Assembly (NCBI GenBank): GCA_030039575.1
Contig: JASHVH010000269.1
Span: forward strand, 1 to 9,311
DNA length: 9,311 nt
From: Acidimicrobiales bacterium
GTDB lineage: Bacteria; Actinomycetota; Acidimicrobiia; Acidimicrobiales; Palsa-688
Direction: 5' to 3'
In this document: positions 1-4,392 of the stretch, one piece after another
Position numbering within the stretch: the first letter of the stretch is position 1
Layout: each line of letters opens with the position of its first letter
Program-made: the position numbers and the translations under genes
Notes under the pieces: model-generated
Seen by the model: the letters and a program-made list of their open reading frames with translations, nothing else
The model's database searches: none
What the model was told of the DNA's origin: nothing

Positions 1-1
1 C

Positions 2-340
2 GAGGAGGACATCGTCGGGAGGTTGACACGCCAAGCCTTATTGAGTGTTTTCCGGGAGGCAGTCGAGCCTTCCGAGCTCGCCAGGGCGGTCGCCGAGCTC
101 GATGATGGTTCGGCCATTGAGGTGGGCGACGACCTCCCGGCGTCGGCTTATGTCGAAGCGCTGCGCCGGCACCCGGGGTTGCGAGCGCCGGTCGGCAGGT
201 TGGCCGGGTCGGAAAGTGCGGTCGCCCTCGCCGCGGCGACAGAGCTGGTCCTCGAAGGTCTCCACCTGTCCAAGCGGCTCAACAAGTACCCGAGTGGCCG
301 GGGCGCCAGTTACAGGGCGCGCCGCTCGGACGGCCGGTAA
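2..340 (+). CDS. C-terminal end of a probable Mg-chelatase-like (ChlI-type) AAA+ ATPase, 5' truncated
   Basis: The frame is open from the first complete codon at position 2 and ends at TAA 338-340, so about 112 residues are visible and the start lies outside the window. A TTG at 23-25 could be taken as a start, but the open frame upstream argues for an internal codon. No Walker A or B motif is in the visible part. What remains is alpha-helical, with acidic segments and a final motif rich in Leu and basic residues (positions about 238-300: ELVLEGLHLSKRLNK). I assign it from context: the next gene, 12 bases on, is a VWA/MIDAS protein, and in actinobacteria such proteins are commonly encoded directly after a magnesium-chelatase-like ATPase (the mycobacterial Rv0958-Rv0959 pair is the example I have in mind). 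The likely role is the ATPase half of an AAA+/VWA remodelling pair. The family call is inference; the reading frame is secure. Confidence 0.6.
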   Translation, partial: EEDIVGRLTRQALLSVFREAVEPSELARAVAELDDGSAIEVGDDLPASAYVEALRRHPGLRAPVGRLAGSESAVALAAATELVLEGLHLSKRLNKYPSGRGASYRARRSDGR

Positions 341-352
341 CAGGCCCCTGGT

Positions 353-2062
353 ATGGCCAGAGCCAACTATTCCCGCTGGGACGGCACCCAGGAAGTCGGC
401 GACCTCTCCGGCGACGACGTCCTGCGCCGCCTCATGGACGACCTGCTGGAGCACGGCGACCCGGACCAGGCCCTGCGGCGCTTGATGCAGCGTGGTTATC
501 GCGACGCGTCGGGCCGGGACATAGCCGGTCTTCGTGAGCTTCTCGAGCGGGTCCGCCGGCGGCGGGCGCAGCTGGCCAAGGACGCCTTCTCCGAACTGCA
601 GGCGGCCATCTCGAGCACACCCCCGGAATTGCTCCAGCGCGTCAAAGAAATGCTGTCGGCGCTCAACAACCTCGTCGAACGCCGTGACTCCGGCGAAGAT
701 GTGCAGGCCGGCTTTGAACAGTTCATGGCCGAGTTCGGTGACCTTGTGCCGGGTAACCCGGCCAACCTCGAAGAGCTGCTGGAGGGCCTGGCCCGACAGC
801 TCGACGCCGCCAGGCAACTGCTCGCCTCACTGACACCCGAGCAGCGAGCTAAACTGGCCGAGCTTTCCGAGGCCCTGCTGGAGGACGACCTCGACCTGCG
901 CATGGAGCTCGAGAGGCTGGCCGCCAGCCTGACGAGCTCTTCGCCGGGGGACCAGTTGTTCGGCCTTCCGTTCGGCCTCGGGCCGCCCAGTTCCGTGGCC
1001 GGCCAGCTATCCGACCTGGGCGGGCTCGAGCAACTCCTGGGCGGCGCACCGAGCCCGGGAGCACTGGCTGAGGTCGACATCGAACGAGCCCGTGAACTGC
1101 TCGGGCAGGAGGACGCCCGTTCCCTCGAAGCGCTCGGGCGCCTGGCTCGCGAGCTGCGTGGTTCGGGCTTGGTTGAGCAAAAAGAGGGCCGCCTCCGGCT
1201 CACTCCCCGCGGGTTGCGGCGTATCGGCGAACAGGCGCTCTCGGACCTGTACGCGAAGCTGGCCCAGTACCGGGCCGGGCAGCACCCGGTGGGTAGCCCT
1301 GGGGCCGGCCATGAGCGCGCCGGCGAGACGAAGGCTTACGAGTGGGGTGACGCCTTCAACCTGTCGATCGAACGGACCGTCCGCAATGCCCTGGCCCGAC
1401 GCGGGCCGGGTACCCCGGTCGAGCTGGCCCCGGAGGACTTCGAGATCGAACGAACAGAGGCGCTTTCGCGTTCCGCCACGGTGATAATGCTGGACCTATC
1501 GCTGTCCATGCCCATGAGGGGCAATTTCCTGGCCGCCAAGAAAATGGCGATCGCTCTCCACGCTTTGATATCGAGCCGCTTCCCGTCGGACTACCTCGGC
1601 ATCGTGGGTTTTTCGCGCTACGCCCGAGAGGTCACTTTCCAAGAGCTGCCCGAGGTTTCCTGGGACTACGACTGGGGCACCAACATCCAGCACGGGCTCA
1701 TCGTTTCCCGCAAGCTCCTCTCCCGTCAGCGGGGGACCAGGCAGGTGATCATGGTGACCGACGGCGAGCCGACCGCATACTGGCCTCCTGGCGCGTCCGA
1801 GCCGGTTTTCGCCTACCCGCCCACTCGGGAAACAGTCGACGCCACGCTGGTCGAAGTAGGCAGGTGCACCCGCGAGGGCGTCCGGATCAACACGTTCGCC
1901 CTCGACGCCACAGGCCACCTGCGCAACTTCATCGAGAAACTCACTCGCCTCAACCGGGGCAGGGCGTTCTACACGTCGCCGGACACACTGGGTGACTACG
2001 TGCTGGCCGACTTCCTCGCAGGCAAGAAGACCACCCGGCGCCGGAGTTGGCGGGCCGGTTGA
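353..2062 (+). CDS. VWA (von Willebrand factor A) domain protein with intact MIDAS, chelatase-associated type
   Basis: 569 residues from ATG 353, 12 bases after the upstream stop. There is no strong Shine-Dalgarno, so translational coupling to the ATPase gene is plausible. Residues 1 to about 300 are charged and helical (many Glu/Leu/Arg/Gln) and resemble no enzyme I know. From about residue 370 there is a VWA domain. The metal-ion-dependent adhesion site is complete: D381-L-S-L-S385 for the DxSxS motif, T443 in WGTNIQHGL, and D470 in VTDGEP. No signal peptide or membrane segment is visible, so it is probably cytoplasmic. The family (CoxE/BchD-like VWA proteins) usually works with an AAA+ ATPase to remodel or insert metal into a client; the client here is unknown. 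Chelation of magnesium into tetrapyrrole is unlikely, since no H-subunit or pigment genes are nearby. The tail is basic (KKTTRRRSWRAG). Confidence 0.85.
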   Translation: MARANYSRWDGTQEVGDLSGDDVLRRLMDDLLEHGDPDQALRRLMQRGYRDASGRDIAGLRELLERVRRRRAQLAKDAFSELQAAISSTPPELLQRVKEMLSALNNLVERRDSGEDVQAGFEQFMAEFGDLVPGNPANLEELLEGLARQLDAARQLLASLTPEQRAKLAELSEALLEDDLDLRMELERLAASLTSSSPGDQLFGLPFGLGPPSSVAGQLSDLGGLEQLLGGAPSPGALAEVDIERARELLGQEDARSLEALGRLARELRGSGLVEQKEGRLRLTPRGLRRIGEQALSDLYAKLAQYRAGQHPVGSPGAGHERAGETKAYEWGDAFNLSIERTVRNALARRGPGTPVELAPEDFEIERTEALSRSATVIMLDLSLSMPMRGNFLAAKKMAIALHALISSRFPSDYLGIVGFSRYAREVTFQELPEVSWDYDWGTNIQHGLIVSRKLLSRQRGTRQVIMVTDGEPTAYWPPGASEPVFAYPPTRETVDATLVEVGRCTREGVRINTFALDATGHLRNFIEKLTRLNRGRAFYTSPDTLGDYVLADFLAGKKTTRRRSWRAG

Positions 2063-2083
2063 CGCGCCACGCTTAGCCCCGGG

Positions 2084-2110
2084 AAGAGGGCGAACGCGAA
2101 TTCCCCTCTT
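2084..2110 (+). terminator. Hairpin after the VWA gene, possible terminator
   Basis: AAGAGGG (2084-2090) pairs with CCCTCTT (2104-2110). After a bulged C at 2091, GAA (2092-2094) pairs with TTC (2101-2103), leaving a six-base loop. It starts 22 bases after the VWA stop codon. No T-tract follows, so it is a weak candidate for intrinsic termination, although many high-GC terminators lack a U-tract. Confidence 0.4.
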
Positions 2111-2139
2111 GCGGATCTGGCCGCGATGAGCGAAGATAA

Positions 2140-2176
2140 CACTCATGTAGTTACGTTTGACGTAGTTACATGAGTG
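2140..2176 (+). promoter_or_regulatory. 37-base near-perfect hairpin/dyad upstream of whiB
   Basis: Ten perfect pairs (CACTCATGTA 2140-2149 with TACATGAGTG 2167-2176) are followed inward by two G-U wobbles (2150/2166 and 2151/2165) and five more perfect pairs (TACGT 2152-2156 with ACGTA 2160-2164), closing on a TTG loop. The total is 17 pairs. It is much richer in A/T than its surroundings. It also contains a direct repeat GTAGTTAC (2147-2154 is TGTAGTTA/C-phased; the clean copies are 2147/2148-2154 and 2162-2169). It sits 97 bases before the whiB start. No T-tract follows. It could be a 5' leader structure of whiB, a 3' end of the VWA transcript, or a DNA operator. The wobble pattern favours RNA made from the + strand. 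Confidence 0.6.
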
Positions 2177-2272
2177 CCATCAGGCGGGCCACTCGGGAGT
2201 TGCAGTTGCGAGGGCCCGGAGGTCTGTTTGGAGGCACTCCTCCGACGAGAACACGAGTGAGGGGAGCCGCCG

Positions 2273-2587
2273 GTGACTGATATCGTGCGAGTTTTTCGCA
2301 CGCCGGCCGAGACGACCGGGCTCCATTGGGATATCCACAAGCCGACGTGGCAACGGGCCGCGAACTGCTTGGGGGTGGACCCTGACCTTTTCTTTCCCGA
2401 GAGGGGTGGGTCGACCCGTGAAGCCAAGGAGGTCTGCAGAGGCTGCGTTGTTCGGGAGCAGTGCCTTCAGTTCGCCCTCGAAAACGGTGAGAAGTTCGGC
2501 ATTTGGGGCGGCATGTCCGAAAGGGAACGCCGCCGCCTCCGGCGTCGCCGCAACGGGGCACCGTACCGGGTCAGCCAGGCGTCCTAG
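2273..2587 (+). CDS. WhiB-family [4Fe-4S] transcriptional regulator (WhiB2-like)
   Basis: 104 residues from GTG 2273. The start is supported by GAGGGGAG at 2259-2266, six bases upstream. The four cluster-binding cysteines are present as C32, C55, C58 and C64 (C-x22-C-x2-C-x5-C). They are followed by the family turn GIWGG (residues 76-80) and a strongly basic stretch (SERERRRLRRRRN, 82-94) expected to contact DNA or sigma factor. The conserved tryptophan before the first cysteine is W26. Wbl proteins bind a redox- or NO-sensitive iron-sulfur cluster and act with the region-4 domain of the principal sigma factor. The GGSTREAKEVC segment is closest, from memory, to the WhiB2/WhiB (sporulation or septation) branch rather than WhiB1 or WhiB7; I hold that subfamily call loosely. 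The gene stands alone, after a 210-base gap with two hairpins, and ends toward a convergent gene. Confidence 0.92.
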   Translation: MTDIVRVFRTPAETTGLHWDIHKPTWQRAANCLGVDPDLFFPERGGSTREAKEVCRGCVVREQCLQFALENGEKFGIWGGMSERERRRLRRRRNGAPYRVSQAS

Positions 2588-2644
2588 GGCGCCCGTCGGC
2601 GCGGCCGGCACAGTCAGGGCTCTCTGCGCTCTCGTATCTTCCCC

Positions 2645-2691
2645 CGGTGAGGCACGCTGGCGAGCAACGGCGCTCGAGGCGTGCCTCACCG
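2645..2691. terminator. Bidirectional terminator-like hairpin between convergent whiB and ftcD
   Basis: CGGTGAGGCACGC (2645-2657) pairs perfectly with GCGTGCCTCACCG (2679-2691), 13 pairs, plus a T-G wobble at 2658/2678. Inside, CGAGC (2661-2665) pairs with GCTCG (2672-2676) around a six-base loop. It lies 57 bases after the whiB stop and only three bases beyond the stop of the opposing gene, so it can serve both transcripts. No T-tract is present on either side. Confidence 0.75.
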
Positions 2692-2694
2692 TCA

Positions 2695-3540
2695 TTACGT
2701 GAGGTGTGGCCTCAGGTCCAAGCGTGATTCGATCGTTCGGTCCGGGGCCAGGTCCAGTTGGCGCCAGCGTCGCTCGGGAGTAGCCAGAAGGACCGCCTGA
2801 GGGGCTAACCCGACCAATTCGGCTCTGGAGATGGTCGCCGACTTCGCCACCTCGTCCCAGACCGCTGCCGGCCCGATCAGCAAGGGGCGCAGCAGGTTGC
2901 ACGAAACCTGGACGTGTTCGCCGAGCGCGAAGGCCAGGGCGCGCACCTGCGCCGACCTGACCGCCTTGGCTACGGCCCTCGCCCCGTCGAGGTCGGTCCC
3001 GGTCAGCCACAGGTTGTAGGCGAGCATCAGGGGCCTGCACCCGACCGCTACGGCCCCGGCCGTTGGGTGCGGCACCTGGGGGCCAAAGTCTGGCCGCAGG
3101 CTGCCCCACGCCTTCTTCCGTACTTCTGGCAGCGACCGCTCCGGCCCGTAGAGGAAGACCGGCAGGCCAAGCTCATCGGCCGCCCACACGGCAAAAATAT
3201 CCCTGGCCTCTCTGGCCCGCCGGCTGAAGCCGCCGTCTCCGTCAGCTCCGGCGTCCCGGAGCGGCCATCCTTCGAGGGCCACCCAAGGCACCACATCGAG
3301 CACGCCAAAACGCGGATGAGCACCTTCATGTGCACGCAGGTCGAGAAGACCGACTGCCGCCCGGGCCAGCTCCCGTACGGCGGCGTGCAGTACGTCATCA
3401 CGGCCGGCCAGCGTCAGCACGCTGCGGTGATGGTCGCAGTCGCTGTGCACGTCCAGGAGGGGTTCACCGCCCGCGCCCGCCAAATTGGCCAGGACGGCTT
3501 CGTCACAGCCCTCGCTGACATTGACGACGCATTCGAGCAT
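2695..3540 (-). CDS. Glutamate formimidoyltransferase (FTCD N-terminal-domain family, stand-alone)
   Basis: 281 residues from ATG (3540-3538), stop TAA. The opening MLECVVNVSEG is the family signature, which fixes the start although no clear Shine-Dalgarno is seen. Other landmarks are DHHRSVLT (residues 36-43) and HEGAHPRFG (71-79), where H75 aligns with the catalytic His82 of the mammalian bifunctional enzyme. A PVFLYGPE segment and the block PDFGPQVPHPTAGAVAVG near the middle to C-terminal part also fit. There is no cyclodeaminase domain, so this is the stand-alone form. The known reaction transfers the formimino group of N-formimino-glutamate to tetrahydrofolate in histidine degradation. 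No hut gene is adjacent. In bacteria lacking 5-formyl-THF cycloligase, homologues are known to recycle 5-formyl-THF instead, so either role is possible. It could share a transcript with the whiB gene upstream on the same strand, but hairpins lie between them. Confidence 0.88.
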   Translation of the reverse strand: MLECVVNVSEGCDEAVLANLAGAGGEPLLDVHSDCDHHRSVLTLAGRDDVLHAAVRELARAAVGLLDLRAHEGAHPRFGVLDVVPWVALEGWPLRDAGADGDGGFSRRAREARDIFAVWAADELGLPVFLYGPERSLPEVRKKAWGSLRPDFGPQVPHPTAGAVAVGCRPLMLAYNLWLTGTDLDGARAVAKAVRSAQVRALAFALGEHVQVSCNLLRPLLIGPAAVWDEVAKSATISRAELVGLAPQAVLLATPERRWRQLDLAPDRTIESRLDLRPHLT

Positions 3541-3626
3541 GTAACCGACAGTCTGGTACCCCCTGCTCCGAGAGCGCCAAGAACCGGTGCTCGTGGTCGG
3601 CTAGCAGAGGAAGCCCGCGTGGAACG

Positions 3627-3700
3627 AGAAAGAAAACAGTGAGGGCTGGCTCCGGGCCGGCCAACGGAGGTTACTGCCGAAAAATTGCTTCGGCGGTAAC
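3627..3700 (-). terminator. Tandem hairpins plus T-rich tract after the second whiB
   Basis: On the + strand, GTTACTGCCGAA (3670-3681) pairs with TTCGGCGGTAAC (3689-3700), with one T-G position (3675/3695) and a seven-base loop. A second hairpin pairs GGCTGGC (3644-3650) with GCCGGCC (3656-3662), again with one T-G position. Read in the direction of the - strand genes, the two hairpins are followed by TTTTCTTTCT (3636-3627). The first begins seven bases after the whiB stop. The T-rich tract follows the second hairpin by about eight bases, not immediately. It is probably the whiB terminator; in - strand RNA each T-G position becomes an A-C mismatch. Confidence 0.55.
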
Positions 3701-3706
3701 TGCGGC

Positions 3707-3994
3707 TCAGCGGGTACGGGCGCCGGCGGTGCCGGGCTGGGCCGGCTGCGAAGCGGGCGTGCGCGGCGGAAGACCGCGGCGACTACGCGCAATGCGGCGG
3801 CGTTCGCGCTCTGAGCACCCACCCCACACACCGTGCTCAATGTGGTTTTCGAGCGCGTACTCCAAGCATGGCGCCTTCACAGGGCACTCTGCGCAATATC
3901 GGCGCGCCACCTCGACCCCAACCCCGTCACTCGGGAAAAAGACCTCGGGTGGCAATTCCCTGCACCTTCCCTGCGCCATCCAGGAAGTATCCAA
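3707..3994 (-). CDS. Second WhiB-family [4Fe-4S] transcriptional regulator
   Basis: I place the start at TTG 3994-3992, giving 95 residues, because GGAGGT (4004-3999) lies five bases upstream. A TTG at 4018 would add eight residues but has no ribosome site, and an ATG at 3979 would remove the conserved W5. Cluster cysteines are C11, C34, C37 and C43 (C-x22-C-x2-C-x5-C), followed by GVWGG (55-59) and the basic SERERRRIARSRRG. C60, directly after the GVWGG turn, is an extra cysteine not among the four ligands. The C-terminal tail is Pro/Ala/Arg-rich and disordered-looking; it is not a clear AT-hook, so WhiB7 identity is not supported. The role is iron-sulfur-dependent partnering with sigma factor. 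It shares only the core with the other WhiB here and looks like a different subfamily. It is divergent from leuA across a long regulatory gap. Confidence 0.88.
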   Translation of the reverse strand: MDTSWMAQGRCRELPPEVFFPSDGVGVEVARRYCAECPVKAPCLEYALENHIEHGVWGGCSERERRRIARSRRGLPPRTPASQPAQPGTAGARTR

Positions 3995-4027
3995 CTTGAC
4001 CTCCGTAGCCTTGTGCAACGCACGCTG

Positions 4028-4033
4028 ATCTTA
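4028..4033 (-). promoter_or_regulatory. Possible -10 box for the second whiB
   Basis: TAAGAT on the - strand (4033-4028) fits the actinobacterial TANNNT pattern and would start a transcript near 4021, leaving a leader of about 27 bases that includes the GGAGGT site. No convincing -35 lies at the right distance. It is an alternative to the promoter at 4126-4155. Confidence 0.3.
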
Positions 4034-4035
4034 AT

Positions 4036-4110
4036 TTACGTACCTGGCTGGCCCGTGGCTTCGAGCCACGAGAAAACCAAACCAGAGTGCGGCCTCATCA
4101 AGCGGGACAT
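4036..4110 (-). other. Possible 24-codon upstream ORF in the second whiB leader, with hairpin
   Basis: On the - strand an ATG at 4110-4108 opens 24 codons ending at TAA 4038-4036, with AAGAGG (4125-4120) nine bases before it. A perfect seven-pair hairpin, CGTGGCT/AGCCACG around TCG (4054-4070), lies inside it. The peptide begins MSRLMRPHSGLVFSWLEA and has no run of a single amino acid. The uORF ends 41 bases before the whiB start. Short ORFs of this size arise by chance, so I give it low confidence. Confidence 0.25.
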
Positions 4111-4125
4111 GCAGTGTTGCCTCTT

Positions 4126-4155
4126 CTACTAGTTTACTCGAGGCCCCGCTGTCAA
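4126..4155 (-). promoter_or_regulatory. Candidate promoter for the second whiB
   Basis: A perfect -35 hexamer TTGACA on the - strand (4155-4150) is followed after 18 bases by TAGTAG (4131-4126), a weak -10. The predicted start near 4119 would give a leader of about 125 bases containing the hairpin at 4054-4070 and the possible uORF, though the AAGAGG site of that uORF would then lie just upstream of the transcript. Confidence 0.4.
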
Positions 4156-4218
4156 GGCAGTCACCAAAACGTGTTGTTCAAGGTACCGGCCCCCTCTTCC
4201 CAACCTCGTGATAGCAAC

Positions 4219-4247
4219 TTGACACGCGGCTAAGTGTTAGATGAACA
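4219..4247 (+). promoter_or_regulatory. Candidate promoter of the leuA leader
   Basis: TTGACA at 4219-4224 is a perfect -35. After 17 bases comes TGAACA (4242-4247), a poor -10; TTAGAT at 4237-4242 looks better but is too close. With the 17-base spacing, transcription would start about 4253-4256, at the first codons of the leader peptide, which would make it leaderless or nearly so. The -35 is well supported, the -10 is not. Confidence 0.5.
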
Positions 4248-4250
4248 TTG

Positions 4251-4292
4251 ATGTTGATGAGCTTGTGGATAAGCCTGCTCCTTCTCACCTAG
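4251..4292 (+). CDS. leuA leader peptide (leucine-rich, attenuator control)
   Basis: A 13-codon ORF encodes MLMSLWISLLLLT and ends at TAG 4290-4292. Six of the 13 residues are Leu, and four are consecutive (CTG CTC CTT CTC, 4275-4286). ATG 4257 is an alternative start. No Shine-Dalgarno precedes either ATG, consistent with a leaderless transcript from the TTGACA promoter. It lies between that promoter and an intrinsic terminator, directly before leuA, which is the classical arrangement for ribosome-mediated attenuation: scarcity of charged leucyl-tRNA would stall the ribosome on the Leu run and change folding downstream. Leader peptides of this type are known or predicted before leuA in actinobacteria. 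It is too short to appear in ordinary gene calls. Confidence 0.8.
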   Translation: MLMSLWISLLLLT

Positions 4293-4322
4293 GTGAGCAC
4301 CAACCCGGTGCTCGCCGAGACC
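4284..4322 (+). promoter_or_regulatory. Alternative RNA hairpins of the leuA attenuator
   Basis: Three competing folds are visible. CTCAC/GTGAG (4284-4288 with 4293-4297, loop CTAG) overlaps the last Leu codon and the leader stop. GAGCACC/GGTGCTC (4295-4301 with 4307-4313) is a seven-pair hairpin. GGT-g-CTC/GAGACC (4307-4313 with 4317-4322) is mutually exclusive with the previous one and also takes the 5' foot of the terminator stem. CTAGGTG (4289-4295) can also pair with CGCCTAG (4328-4334) inside the terminator. Which of these is the antiterminator cannot be settled by eye. Confidence 0.55.
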
Positions 4323-4355
4323 TCCTGCGCCTAGTGGCCAGGAGGTTTTTTGTTT
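4318..4355 (+). terminator. Intrinsic terminator of the leuA attenuator
   Basis: CCTCCTG (4321-4327) pairs with CAGGAGG (4339-4345); past a bulged C, GCC (4329-4331) pairs with GGC (4336-4338) around TAGT. The outer A4320-T4346, G4319-T4347 and A4318-T4348 can extend it. It runs straight into TTTTTTGTTT (4346-4355). This is the only hairpin in the window with a canonical T-tract, and it stands before a gene, not after one, which marks it as a conditional attenuator. Confidence 0.88.
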
Positions 4356-4392
4356 CCCGGTGACCGAAAGTCCACCAAAGAAAGGCCAAGAC

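Noticed and set aside
38..817. 259-codon open frame antisense to the ATPase tail and VWA gene
   Set aside because: It spans the junction of two genes on the + strand and has no recognisable domain.
2147..2169. GTTAC direct repeats as an MtrA-type response-regulator site
   Set aside because: The two copies are 15 bases apart start to start, which does not fit the tighter tandem spacing I would expect; the hairpin explains the sequence better.
2180..3109. Long open frame on the - strand across whiB and the 3' part of ftcD
   Set aside because: It covers two well-supported genes and a terminator hairpin, and its translation shows no domain; typical antisense openness in GC-rich DNA.
2914..3642. 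242-codon open frame on the + strand opposite ftcD
   Set aside because: Antisense to a gene with a clear catalytic motif; the translation is low-information and runs into the hairpin region.
4241..4363. A 40-codon ORF (ATG 4241 to TGA 4363) reading through the leuA attenuator in another frame
   Set aside because: It crosses the whole terminator hairpin and T-tract and has no ribosome site; the overlapping short ORF at 4251-4292 with the Leu run explains the region better.
4360..4392. GTG 4360 as the leuA start
   Set aside because: It has no ribosome site and is five bases from the attenuator T-tract; ATG 4393 has GAAAGG upstream and suits the family start.
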